This document shows, one piece after another, positions 53,451 to 62,523 of a stretch of 64,000 bases of DNA (position 1 is its first letter; each line of letters starts with the position of its first letter). Origin of the DNA: Roseburia porci (GTDB lineage: Bacteria > Bacillota > Clostridia > Lachnospirales > Lachnospiraceae); contig NZ_VUNI01000005.1 in NCBI RefSeq assembly GCF_009695765.1, forward strand, positions 62,001 through 126,000. The letters are read 5' to 3'. Made by a program: the position numbers and the translations under genes. The notes under the pieces are model-generated. The model did not search any database and was not told the origin of the DNA. It saw only the letters and a list, made by a program, of their open reading frames with translations.

Positions 53451-56400
53451 TCATTTTAATATTCTTTTTCTTCTCAAAGATGCACATACGATCGTAAGTC
53501 CCAGCATACTTAACAGTAACCAGCCAGACGCTTCCGTATGATCTCCGCTGTCAACTCCGGTCTGTACATTCTGAGATACCTCGGCCCGGACAAATGCATA
53601 AGTACTGAAATGATCTGTCGTAAATACCAGCTTACCATTTTCAATCTGTGAAGGACACTCGATCAGCTGATCATTGTCCACACGGTATACTTTCACAATT
53701 TCGTTCTCGCCTAACGTAAATGGCAGATCCAGACTTACCTCTACTTTTCCATCGAGCTGATGCAGTTCTGTCGTTCCATCATTCAGATTCAGTTCATACA
53801 GTACTACCTCCTTTACTCCGGAAAGAAGTTTCTTCACTTCCTCTTCAACCTTTTTTATCATTTTTGAGTCTGTTATTTTTTGTGCTGTAAGCACCGTTTT
53901 CGTGGAAAGTATTCCGCTGCTGTCTTTTAGCACAACTCCATTGGACGCCAAAGTTTTTACTTCTGTTTTTGCACTGCCTGTCTCTTCGATGTCTGCTGTC
54001 TTTTCTGCTATGCCACTCTCTGACAATTTGGTTTCGTCGCTGCCCTTTTTACTTTCGTCTACTTTACTTTCATCGCCTTTGCTGTCCTCTTTTTTACTGT
54101 CATCTGCTTTGCTTCCACCATCTGTTTTGCTATCGCCATCTGTTTTGCTGTCGCCATCGTCTGGCTTCCGATCCGGTGTTGCAAGATTCCCGGTCTTGTA
54201 CAAAAATACATCGTCCACACTTCCCCATGCTGAGGCTGCCGCCTGGATCACCACCTTCACCCGAAGTTTATTTCCGGTGTACGCTTTCACCGAAGCCGTA
54301 TTTGGATTCTGCCAGTTGGTATAACCAGCTAATGCAGTATTCTGGGCTGCCGTTTCACCGGTTGTCAGATTCGTAACTTCAATATAAATATGGTCTGAAT
54401 CACTTCCCGAACCACCCTGGATCTGCATGCTGGCAGCATAAGATGCATTCTGCGATACTGTCACTGTCTGCTCAATCGAAAAATCAAGCGCTTCCGAAGA
54501 CCAGAAGTGCATTGCCCCTTCTCCACGTAAAGGCGTATCATTCCATTTCAGCTCCAGTTTTCCTGCACTTCCGTTGTCCGTTACAGTCCAGTGTTCTTCC
54601 CCCTCTTCAAAATCCCCGTTCTGAAGCAGCGAATCCGGAAGCACTGCAAGCGTGCAGGATGTAGTCATTGTCTTTGTAACACCATACTCATCCTGATAGG
54701 TAATCGTTCCCGGAATCTGATATACATTAAACCCGGAAATCGCATTCAACGCATCTTCATCCCACGTGACGGCAAACTGCTCTGTACTTCCATCATTGTA
54801 AGTTCCCTCTATGGTCCCCGGCATAAGTGATTTTGCTTCCTCTACGGAAGATGCATTCACACTGATCGTTTTTACTACATCCAGAACCTTATAAGAGGCT
54901 TCACATCCAGTATTTACATATTTAAAAACATTTAATGATTCCAAAGGATTTCCTTCAAAATCAAATAATGCCTGATTATCAATTACACTTCCACCAGTTT
55001 GATCCACATGGTCTTTATCGTAGATCTTTGCATACTCAGATGCCCATCCGCAGCCACACTCTTTCCATTTTTCAAGATTTTCAGAATAAATGCTGCTGTT
55101 TAACGATCCGTCTGCCTGATATGCATAAGAAGCCGGTATCCATGCCGGTTCCCAGTAAAACATTCCGATTCCGGCATCTTCAACATTGGCAACTGCCTGC
55201 ATCACATCTCTTAAAATATTTGCCTGACCCTGTTCAGAAATGGAATAGTCATAATTTTTCGAAGCATCAAAGCTGTTTCCATAGCCGTCTCCGTCCTCCT
55301 TTGTCCATGCCCAGGAGGTTTCCGCTACCATAACTTTTTTCCCATAAGTATCTGCTACCTGTTTTAAAACATTGGTCAGATTTTCCATAGAACCATGCAT
55401 GCTCGGATAATACGAAGATGCAAATACATCATAATCCACATGATTCTCATTGAGTGTTGCAGAAATCTTCTCATAATTCCCCGGAGTCTGTGGATCCGTA
55501 AAATGAACAGCTACCAGAATATCCTCTGATATCTTGCGCACAGCCCGACTTCCTGCTGAAAAAATCGTACAAATGTCTGTCCAGCCACCTTCGGAACTCT
55601 CCATCACTCCGGCAATTCCATGATTTGTCTCATTTCCGATCTGCACCATTCCAACATCAACACCAGCATCCACCAGTTCCTGAAGACTGTCTTTTGTATA
55701 TTCATAGACAGCGTCCGCCTTTTCTGAAACGCTTAAGTCTGTCCATTCCTTTGGAGCAGTCTGTCTGTCCGGGTCTGCCCAGAAATCTGAATAATGAAAA
55801 TCGATCAGAACCTTCATTCCGGCATCGCTTGCCAGCTTTCCGATCTTCTTTGCCTTATCCAGGTCACTGTTTCCGCCACCGTAACCATTTCCATCGGAAT
55901 CATACGGATTGTTCCATACGCGCACGCGCACATAATTGACTCCTGCCTCTTTGATCAGGTTGAAAAATGCTTCATCCCCAATCACATTTCCATCCCAGTC
56001 TTTAAACACAGCTCCACTGTCTGTTACACTGACATACGAAGAAAGATCGACACCTTTGATAAAATCTGAACTCAGATTCTCAATCTTTTCCACATGAAGA
56101 CTTGCCTGTTTTAACTGGTTTCTGGCAGTTTTTACTGCGTCTGCCGCATCTCTTATTTCTTCTGTTGCTGCATCCTCCTTCTCTTTTATCGTTTCTGCTG
56201 CTGTCAGTGCATTCTGTAATGCAGACCAGCTGGATGCACGATAATAGGATTCCCGCAGATTACTGCATGCTGTAACGGCACTGTCCAGTTCTGCAAGCGC
56301 TTCCGCACGTTCCTCTTCATCGGATGCACGCTCTGTCAGTGACAAACTGTCCAGACATACCCATGCTCCCTGTGCAGAAGTAATCTGAAATCCCACTTTA

Positions 56401-56909
56401 TAATCCGTCATATCCTGATCCACGGTAAATGTAAAAGAAAACTTCTGAAACTGTCCATTTACAGTTGCCTTTTCGTCCAGCATCTGATCATAGGCACCTG
56501 TGTATACTGCTAATTCGGTATTTCCGATATTACTTTCTTTTGCATATCCGGTAATCGTATAACTTCCTGCCGGTAAATCCGCAATCGTCTGATACATGCT
56601 GACGGTGCCCTCTGTGTTAAAATAAATACCAAGTCCGCTTTTGGTATTGTTTGCCGCATAGGAACTGTATGCAATTCCACCATCACCGACAACACTCCAT
56701 GTATTGTCTCCATCCGCAAAGCTCCAGTTTCCCGACCACAGATCATCTCCTGCGTCATCCCCAAGATCACCATCCGTGAAAAATTCGCTCCTTTGTTCTG
56801 CCGCCTGTGCTGTAACCACCCCCGGCACTGCTGTAACAAGCTGTCCTGCAAGCAGCGCCGCAGTAAGTCCAAGGCAGGCTGCCCCTTTCATCCATTTAAT
56901 CCTTACCAT
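53451..56909 (-). CDS. Cell-surface arabinogalactan endo-beta-1,4-galactanase (GH53), multidomain
   Basis: 1152 residues, secreted. Signal peptide to about residue 37; carbohydrate-binding-like beta-sandwich about 40-195; FIVAR-like helical segment about 200-270; GH53 catalytic barrel about 280-650 with acid/base Glu in VQIGNETNHG (near 423) and nucleophile Glu in MVAETSWAW (near 528); Ig-like domain about 655-735; a CBM61-like galactan-binding domain about 740-895; an Asp/Lys/Ser repeat linker about 905-965; a further small domain; and a C-terminal hydrophobic anchor with RRKR tail. The pre-anchor motif NVQTG is a degenerate sortase-like signal. ATG 56909 follows GGGAGG. It should cut pectic galactan at the cell surface. 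Confidence 0.93.
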   Translation of the reverse strand: MVRIKWMKGAACLGLTAALLAGQLVTAVPGVVTAQAAEQRSEFFTDGDLGDDAGDDLWSGNWSFADGDNTWSVVGDGGIAYSSYAANNTKSGLGIYFNTEGTVSMYQTIADLPAGSYTITGYAKESNIGNTELAVYTGAYDQMLDEKATVNGQFQKFSFTFTVDQDMTDYKVGFQITSAQGAWVCLDSLSLTERASDEEERAEALAELDSAVTACSNLRESYYRASSWSALQNALTAAETIKEKEDAATEEIRDAADAVKTARNQLKQASLHVEKIENLSSDFIKGVDLSSYVSVTDSGAVFKDWDGNVIGDEAFFNLIKEAGVNYVRVRVWNNPYDSDGNGYGGGNSDLDKAKKIGKLASDAGMKVLIDFHYSDFWADPDRQTAPKEWTDLSVSEKADAVYEYTKDSLQELVDAGVDVGMVQIGNETNHGIAGVMESSEGGWTDICTIFSAGSRAVRKISEDILVAVHFTDPQTPGNYEKISATLNENHVDYDVFASSYYPSMHGSMENLTNVLKQVADTYGKKVMVAETSWAWTKEDGDGYGNSFDASKNYDYSISEQGQANILRDVMQAVANVEDAGIGMFYWEPAWIPASYAYQADGSLNSSIYSENLEKWKECGCGWASEYAKIYDKDHVDQTGGSVIDNQALFDFEGNPLESLNVFKYVNTGCEASYKVLDVVKTISVNASSVEEAKSLMPGTIEGTYNDGSTEQFAVTWDEDALNAISGFNVYQIPGTITYQDEYGVTKTMTTSCTLAVLPDSLLQNGDFEEGEEHWTVTDNGSAGKLELKWNDTPLRGEGAMHFWSSEALDFSIEQTVTVSQNASYAASMQIQGGSGSDSDHIYIEVTNLTTGETAAQNTALAGYTNWQNPNTASVKAYTGNKLRVKVVIQAAASAWGSVDDVFLYKTGNLATPDRKPDDGDSKTDGDSKTDGGSKADDSKKEDSKGDESKVDESKKGSDETKLSESGIAEKTADIEETGSAKTEVKTLASNGVVLKDSSGILSTKTVLTAQKITDSKMIKKVEEEVKKLLSGVKEVVLYELNLNDGTTELHQLDGKVEVSLDLPFTLGENEIVKVYRVDNDQLIECPSQIENGKLVFTTDHFSTYAFVRAEVSQNVQTGVDSGDHTEASGWLLLSMLGLTIVCASLRRKRILK

Positions 56910-56969
56910 TTTTCCTCCCTTATGCAATCCAATATTTCGAAATCCCCTGTGAATTCCGATCCAGCATTG

Positions 56970-57132
56970 CGCAATCGGTTGCACCGTTGTAAATACAGTT
57001 TATATGGAAGAATTTATGGTTTCAATTGGCATGTGTTCTAATTTTTTTCCGGCCTTTTTATTGAATATTCCTAATATAAATGGAATTCAATATGGGATTT
57101 TGCACATATGCTCCATCATGCAACCGCTTGTT
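56970..57132 (-). promoter_or_regulatory. GH53 upstream region with two LacI/CcpA-type operators
   Basis: CGCAATCGGTTGCA (56970-56983) fits TGNAANCGNTTNCA at 13 of 14 positions and TGCAACCGCTTGTT (57119-57132) at 12 of 14. Their centres are 149 bp apart, near an integral number of helical turns. A weak promoter (TTGAAA with TATAAA-like hexamer) lies between them. A galactan-responsive LacI regulator or CcpA could bind. Confidence 0.6.
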
Positions 57133-57168
57133 CTCATTTCTGTTTCTTTATTATTTTTGTGCAAAATT
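57097..57168. repeat. Distant 10-bp inverted repeat upstream of the GH53 gene
   Basis: ATTTTGCACA (57097-57106) and TGTGCAAAAT (57159-57168) are perfect complements 52 bp apart and flank the second LacI-type operator. The rest of this A/T-rich gap holds no gene. Confidence 0.5.
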
Positions 57169-57274
57169 CTATACTTTCTGATATGGCAGGTTCTTTCCTG
57201 TCTGTTTTTTCATTTTTTCTGCTTTCTATTTTTCACTTTTTGCATGGGTAATCTGCACAAGTACTTTTCTCCCA

Positions 57275-58150
57275 TTATTCAGATGGTTCTTGTGTCTGCT
57301 CTGTGCCCTGCGCTGCTTTTCCTTTCTGTTTCTGATCTGATATCTGTTTTCCGGTAACATCCATATGATAATTGTCCCGAATGATCAGTTTGGAGATCGG
57401 CACGATCTCATATCCCTGCTGTTCAAGATTGGTCAGCAGCGTATCCAGTGCTTCTGCTGTATATTTCGCTCCATTATGACACAGGATGATTGCTCCCGGT
57501 CCAAGTGCTTTATGATTGCAGACGGTATCAATTATGGACTGTACTCCATAATCCTTCCAATCAAGGGAGTCCACGGACCACTGAATCGGATAATAATTAC
57601 AGTCATAGGCAAGTTTGACTACATGGTTATCATAAGCTCCATATGGAGGACGAAACAAAAACATTTCATATCCGGTAAGTTCTTTTACCTTATCATGTAC
57701 CGTCATAAGCTCCGTTTTCATCTCTTCCCTGGAAATGGTGGTCATATCATAATGATGTTCACTGTGATTGCCAAGATCATGCCCTTTTTCCACAAGTTTC
57801 TTTACACAGTCGGGATAAGTTTCCACCCAGCCTCCGGTCATAAAAAAAGTGACTTTCACATTGTGTTTTTCCAGCGTATCCATGATGGAGTCAAAATCTT
57901 CCGCTCCCCAGGCGGCATCAAATGACAAAGCGATCTTCTTTTCTTTTGTATCTACACAGTAGATGGGAAGCTCACGATCTCCATAACTGCTGTTTTTTAA
58001 CCAGGCTCCCGTATTTATCGTTTCTCCGCCGATCGACGCAATATAAACGACAAACGCAAAAAGGGCCACAGCTGCTGTGCCCAATATGACACAACTGCGT
58101 GATGCCCTTTTCTCCTTTTTATTACGGCTGTTTTCTGAATTCTGAGACAT
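57275..58150 (-). CDS. PdaB-like polysaccharide deacetylase
   Basis: 291 residues. Signal anchor (about 18-40), then a CE4 NodB domain. The first motif is SFDAAWGAEDFDSI instead of TFDDGP, as in the sporulation deacetylase PdaB/YlxY group; others are HSEHHYDM (metal His), RPPYGAYDN and ILCHNG. The change of the second Asp in TFDD to Ala may affect activity. The C-terminal tail is Gln/Lys-rich. It could act on spore or vegetative peptidoglycan. It lies 73 bp from the M56 peptidase gene, same direction. Confidence 0.85.
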   Translation of the reverse strand: MSQNSENSRNKKEKRASRSCVILGTAAVALFAFVVYIASIGGETINTGAWLKNSSYGDRELPIYCVDTKEKKIALSFDAAWGAEDFDSIMDTLEKHNVKVTFFMTGGWVETYPDCVKKLVEKGHDLGNHSEHHYDMTTISREEMKTELMTVHDKVKELTGYEMFLFRPPYGAYDNHVVKLAYDCNYYPIQWSVDSLDWKDYGVQSIIDTVCNHKALGPGAIILCHNGAKYTAEALDTLLTNLEQQGYEIVPISKLIIRDNYHMDVTGKQISDQKQKGKAAQGTEQTQEPSE

Positions 58151-58223
58151 ATCCGACCCCAGGTTTTCTTTCCACTATGTATATGCACAGGATTGAATGT
58201 CCCATTACAGAACCAGCCAGCCC

Positions 58224-59267
58224 TTATTGTTTCTCATAGACGGTCCAGCTTTCATCCGGCAGCTCTTCCTCTGCTGCCCCGCATTCTTCCTCCATCTCCG
58301 CTGTCTGAAAATAATAATCCACATACCGTTCACCCATCCAGTGTGTCTGCATATGGATAAAAAGCGTGCTGATAACCAGCATAATTCCAATCACAATTAC
58401 CGGAAGCATACGATATCTGTGCTGATCGATCTGATATGTTTTGTTCATCATTTCGATGCGCTTCAAAAGCTGTGGTTTACTTCTTACAAGCTGCGTATGA
58501 AGCAGTTCCCGATCATTTATTTGCCCGGTAATCGTATTCATGATCTCTCCAAAATAAACCTTCATACTTTCTACCCGGGGAATCGCTTCATAATCACAGA
58601 TATACTCTCCCCAGAACTCCAGCTGCCTCTGCAGCAGGAAAATAAATGGATTGAAAAAATAAACCGCTTTCCCGATGGCTGTAATGTGCCGCCACAACTG
58701 ACTGTTCTGTTTATAATGTGTCAGCTCATGGACATAAATTACCCGAAGCTGCTGCTTGGTATACTCCCTCACAGGCAGCACAACATACTGTTTGCGGAGT
58801 CCACACAAATATGGTGTCTTCGCCTTATAGTCCACAACCAGATCCAGCTTTCCGGATCTGATATGCATGTCTTCACATATTTCAACAAACATATCCCATT
58901 CTCTTCCATCCACTGGAATCAGTTCATGACAATGTTTGTTAAGGATCCGGTTCTTTCGGATATAATCAAACAAAAAATAAACCATTCCGGTCAGCCAGAT
59001 CAAAAGAAAAACCGTGCAGTTTCTTTTGATGACCGGTGTATACCGAAACAAAATTCCGCCCCATTGTAACTCGTTTTCCACCGCCAGCACAAGAAATACT
59101 AACGGGAAGAACCAAAAAGCCAGTACGGTCTTAAACAGTTCATACATGGCATGAATAAAACCCGTTTTTTCGAGGATTTTACCTATCACATACCATATCA
59201 CGAACAATGCCGCCCCAGTGATCGAAGTCAGAAAAATTGCCATAGCAAAACTGATTGTCCAATCCAT
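58224..59267 (-). CDS. M56/BlaR1-like membrane metallopeptidase
   Basis: 347 residues. Four membrane spans (about 8-28, 42-62, 82-102, 283-303). The zinc site is HELTHYKQN near residues 180-188 with a third ligand Glu in FWGEYICDYEA near 220. BlaR1-type sensors use this domain to cut a repressor. Here there is no C-terminal penicillin-binding sensor (only an acidic tail) and no BlaI/MecI repressor gene nearby, so it may serve another signalling cleavage. Confidence 0.85.
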   Translation of the reverse strand: MDWTISFAMAIFLTSITGAALFVIWYVIGKILEKTGFIHAMYELFKTVLAFWFFPLVFLVLAVENELQWGGILFRYTPVIKRNCTVFLLIWLTGMVYFLFDYIRKNRILNKHCHELIPVDGREWDMFVEICEDMHIRSGKLDLVVDYKAKTPYLCGLRKQYVVLPVREYTKQQLRVIYVHELTHYKQNSQLWRHITAIGKAVYFFNPFIFLLQRQLEFWGEYICDYEAIPRVESMKVYFGEIMNTITGQINDRELLHTQLVRSKPQLLKRIEMMNKTYQIDQHRYRMLPVIVIGIMLVISTLFIHMQTHWMGERYVDYYFQTAEMEEECGAAEEELPDESWTVYEKQ

Positions 59268-59421
59268 CTCTTATGCAAAATCCTTTCCTTTTTCTCTGAG
59301 TACAGTGTATCACAGAAAAAGTGGGCAAACAATCTCGTTTTTTGTCTATTTACTGGTGTTTTCGCACTGCAAAACGGAAATCAGCGGACGCATGTTGTTC
59401 ACTTTTGGAATAATCCTCTTT
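59268..59421. other. Non-coding stretch with no recognised element
   Basis: 154 bp between the M56 gene and the ABC-permease remnant. It holds a possible 18-residue minus-strand reading frame (GTG near 59406) after a weak ribosome site, probably part of a decayed gene. No hairpin or promoter was convincing. Confidence 0.4.
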
Positions 59422-59643
59422 TTATTCTCTGTTCTTCAGAAACTCGGATGGAACGATCTTGTTCAGCCTGAGAACCAGAAGCTGATTGATCATAAAATAT
59501 AATCCGATGATTGCTTCTCCGATGACACCCATATGGAAGTTTCCGTTCAGATAAAGTTTCCGGATTTCACTGCCCCGGTAACCAAACACCTTGATCAATG
59601 AAATTCCGTAAGATGACCGGTCGATCATCAGATACATGATCAC
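59422..59643 (-). pseudogene. Remnant of an FtsX-like ABC transporter permease
   Basis: A 73-residue open frame matches only the C-terminal end of MacB/FtsX-type permeases: YGISLIKVFGYRGSEIRKLYLNGNF, then IIGLYFMINQLLVLRLNKIVP and the typical ending LKNRE. Compared with intact relatives as I remember them, the N-terminal several hundred residues and about 45 residues between the two blocks are missing. No ATPase partner is present. The 5' edge lies against the mtnN terminator, pointing to a deletion. Confidence 0.65.
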
Positions 59644-59645
59644 AA

Positions 59646-59682
59646 AAAAAAGACAGCCTTTCGATCTGCTGTCTTTTCGGAG
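59646..59682 (-). terminator. Terminator of the mtnN operon
   Basis: AAAAGACAGC and GCTGTCTTTT flank a short loop; the minus strand continues TTTTTTTTG. A second hairpin (ATTTTTGCTA/TAGCAAAAAT, 59688-59716) with a run of five C residues in its minus-strand loop lies just upstream. Confidence 0.85.
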
Positions 59683-59816
59683 AAGGTATTTTTGCTATGG
59701 GGGTAGCAAAAATTATATAATGTATTGGGGGGTTTTTACAGGTATTATAATAGCATGCGTAATGCAAAAAGCGTGCACAAACTTCACAAAAGTTCATGCC
59801 ACTTTTTGTGCACTTC

Positions 59817-60515
59817 TTACAAATTAAGTTCTCCGGATCGTTTGATGAATTCTACGATTACTTCGATACCAAGCTCTGCAGCTTTCTCCGCAAATGTCGC
59901 ATAATCCATCGCTCCGCCTTCCCCATCTGAAATGGTACGAAGAATTGCAAACGGAACTTTGTTTACATAACATACATGTCCGATACTTCCACCTTCCATC
60001 TCAGCTGCGATTGCCTCAAATCTTTCGTGAAGCTTTGCTTTCTGTTCCGCTTTATGCATGAACATATCTCCGGTTGCAATCGTTCCAACCTTGTATTTCA
60101 TGCCCTTGTCTGCAAGACATTTTTCCAGGAGCTCCATCATGCTCTCATTGCAAGGAAGGAAAATCTGATTAATTCCGGATAAAAGTCCAACCGGATCGCC
60201 CAGAGCAGATGTATTCATATCATGCTGTACGACTTTATCTGCAACTGCAACATCCATAACTCCAAGTTCTTTGCAGAGTGTTCCGGCAACACCGATGTTA
60301 ACGATCATATCTACATTGTATTTCAAGATCATTGCTTCTGTACAGATTGCTGCAAAAACCTTTCCAATTCCGCAGACTGCTGCAACAACCTCTACTCCCG
60401 CAACAGTGCCGCTTACAAATTCAACACCGCTTACGTTCTCTGTTTTGCTGTTTTCCAGGGATTCTTTCAAATTATCGATTTCCATCTGCATTGCGCCGAT
60501 AATACCAATTTTCAT
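59817..60515 (-). CDS. mtnN: 5'-methylthioadenosine/S-adenosylhomocysteine nucleosidase
   Basis: 232 residues. It hydrolyses SAH to adenine and S-ribosylhomocysteine (and MTA to methylthioribose). Seen: GIIGAMQMEIDNLKE, CGIGKVFAA, VNIGVAGTL, catalytic EMEGGSIGHVCY (Glu near 172) and RTISDGEGG (Asp near 195). It lies 28 bp after luxS and makes its substrate, so the two complete the SAH recycling and AI-2 route. Confidence 0.95.
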   Translation of the reverse strand: MKIGIIGAMQMEIDNLKESLENSKTENVSGVEFVSGTVAGVEVVAAVCGIGKVFAAICTEAMILKYNVDMIVNIGVAGTLCKELGVMDVAVADKVVQHDMNTSALGDPVGLLSGINQIFLPCNESMMELLEKCLADKGMKYKVGTIATGDMFMHKAEQKAKLHERFEAIAAEMEGGSIGHVCYVNKVPFAILRTISDGEGGAMDYATFAEKAAELGIEVIVEFIKRSGELNL

Positions 60516-60543
60516 TTCTTATTCCTCACTTCTTTTTGTCTTT

Positions 60544-61005
60544 TTATTTGGTAGGGTAAATAAACTCTGTGTTCGTCTGTGCTTCAAGTACTGCAAGATA
60601 CGTTTTGCATTCTTCCTGTGCAATCGCAAGATCCAGGTTCTCATAATGTCCGCATTCCACTGCTGATGCCCCAAATACCGGTCCTTCATGTGCAATGATC
60701 TGTTTTAAGACTTTCTTGGTGATCTCAAATACTTTTGCAGGCGCTTCCTCTCTGACAAGCAGGTAAAATCCAGTCTGGCATCCCATTGGTCCAAAATATA
60801 CAACATGGTCAGCAATTTCTGAATTGCGGATATAGGTTGCAAACATATGCTCCACCGAATGCATATCCGCATTGCTCATGTAATCTCCTGCGTTTGGTTT
60901 TCTTGTTCTAAGATCATAAGTGATCACATCCTGATCCTGTCTGGAAATATAAAATCCCGGTACAAGAACATCATGATCGATTGTAAAGCTTTTAATTCGT
61001 TCCAT
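60544..61005 (-). CDS. luxS: S-ribosylhomocysteine lyase (AI-2 synthase)
   Basis: 153 residues. Splits S-ribosylhomocysteine to homocysteine and DPD, the precursor of autoinducer-2. Zinc ligands: HSVEH (His 50 and 54 region) and Cys in ECGHYENLD; catalytic Cys in GPMGCQTGFYL. ATG 61005 follows AAAGGA. It is flanked by a chemoreceptor gene (16 bp upstream) and mtnN. Confidence 0.96.
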   Translation of the reverse strand: MERIKSFTIDHDVLVPGFYISRQDQDVITYDLRTRKPNAGDYMSNADMHSVEHMFATYIRNSEIADHVVYFGPMGCQTGFYLLVREEAPAKVFEITKKVLKQIIAHEGPVFGASAVECGHYENLDLAIAQEECKTYLAVLEAQTNTEFIYPTK

Positions 61006-61021
61006 TTTGTGTCCTTTCCAA

Positions 61022-62494
61022 CTATTTATTATCTGCTATATTTTCCATTTTATCTGAGATCTCATGAATCTCATAAAGCAGATAGTTCATATCTTTCAAT
61101 GCGCTGACTGCAGAATCACTGATAGACAATGCGGTATCGGTAGATGCTGCGACCTCTTCTCCAGTTGCAGAAAGATTCGTGATACTGTCCATAATAATGC
61201 TGTTGGCAGAAATAATGCTGTCAACCGAAGCATTTACCTCATGTACTCCTTTATAAAGGGCATCCGTATCATTCTTAATATCACTTAATTTGGCTCCGGT
61301 TTCACTGATCAGCTCATTCTGCTTTTCTGCATATTCCGATGATTTTGTCATACTCTGGGCTGCATTATCTGCATCTTTGATCAGCTTCTCAATAATCTGG
61401 CTGATCTCTTCTGTTGCCTTTCTGGTATCTTCCGAAAGTTTTCGGATCTCGTCTGCAACAACTGCAAATCCCTTGCCGGCTTCTCCTGCTCTTGCAGCCT
61501 CAATCGAAGCATTGAGTGCAAGAAGGTTTGTCTGATCCGATATTCCAAGAATCGTATCTGTAATAGCTTCCACATCTTTGATACTGTCATTTAACTGCTG
61601 TGTTGTGACTCCGGTCTCTTTGTTGATCTGTGCAACTTGGGCAGCCTGATTCTTGAGTTGTTCGATCATGTCCACACCACTGGCGACATTGGAATTTGTG
61701 CGTTCGGAAATCTCACCCATATTGCGTGCTTCCTGTCCCACGCTCTCAATGCTCTCCTGAATTCCTGATGTCTGGCTGGTCTGCTGATTGATTGCATCTG
61801 CATTCATATGTGTGCTTTCGGCAATCTCGGAAACCGCATCATGACTGGTTTTCATCGTATCATTTAAGCGTTCCGAAACCCCTTTTGCGCTCTCAAATTT
61901 CTGATTCAGCTGCTCAGCAAGGTCAACAATCTTTTCCGCTGTCTTTGTCTGTTTTTGTGCCTGTTCTTCGACAGCTTCCATATTCTCTTTTCCATGTGTC
62001 TTTAACATAACTGTAATGATCATAGCCAGCACACAGGCAATCAGTACCATACTGGTCTCAAAAACCAGTTCTTCTATATCAACAAATTGTCTGTTCAGTG
62101 AAACGATTTCATACACGATCGTTGCAATAGATGCGACCAGTGCGCCTGCAATAGACAGTTTCGCGTCTGCATAAATCATAACCAGAATTGCAATTGGAAA
62201 TACATATGCATACATATAGGATACTTCCGCAGTGAACAATGCTGTCAGAAATACAAGGATCATCGATGAACTGCACACATGTCGATAGATCACAGAATCT
62301 TTTAACTTTCCGATCGCCGCACCGTTTACGACAATCGCCGCGATGCCAACAATCAGTCTTACCACCGCTGCTGTGCCATTTCTTCCTGTTACCAGAGAAA
62401 CAATTGCTGTGATTATAAGGCTGCATTCAATCAGTAACCCGGCAAAAAAAGCTGCCCTGTTCTTATCGATCAACTGCTTTTTCTCAAGATTCAT
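61022..62494 (-). CDS. Multi-span methyl-accepting chemotaxis protein in the luxS operon
   Basis: 490 residues. The first ~170 residues contain about six membrane helices (for example [70 protein letters not shown]) rather than a periplasmic sensor domain. The rest is the cytoplasmic signalling rod with tip [31 protein letters not shown]. It has GGAGGAAA before ATG 62494 and sits 29 bp after pepF and 16 bp before luxS without visible terminators, so it should be cotranscribed with them. Confidence 0.92.
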   Translation of the reverse strand: MNLEKKQLIDKNRAAFFAGLLIECSLIITAIVSLVTGRNGTAAVVRLIVGIAAIVVNGAAIGKLKDSVIYRHVCSSSMILVFLTALFTAEVSYMYAYVFPIAILVMIYADAKLSIAGALVASIATIVYEIVSLNRQFVDIEELVFETSMVLIACVLAMIITVMLKTHGKENMEAVEEQAQKQTKTAEKIVDLAEQLNQKFESAKGVSERLNDTMKTSHDAVSEIAESTHMNADAINQQTSQTSGIQESIESVGQEARNMGEISERTNSNVASGVDMIEQLKNQAAQVAQINKETGVTTQQLNDSIKDVEAITDTILGISDQTNLLALNASIEAARAGEAGKGFAVVADEIRKLSEDTRKATEEISQIIEKLIKDADNAAQSMTKSSEYAEKQNELISETGAKLSDIKNDTDALYKGVHEVNASVDSIISANSIIMDSITNLSATGEEVAASTDTALSISDSAVSALKDMNYLLYEIHEISDKMENIADNK

Positions 62495-62523
62495 AACTTT
62501 TCCTCCTTTGTACTACAATTCTT

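Noticed and set aside
58197-59069. 290-residue open frame opposite the M56 peptidase
   Set aside because: Antisense shadow of a gene with an intact HELTH zinc site.
59688-59750. Promoter or small RNA in the mtnN-permease gap
   Set aside because: TATAAT-like hexamers are present on both strands but no properly spaced -35 was found; the small hairpin could belong to the mtnN terminator region.
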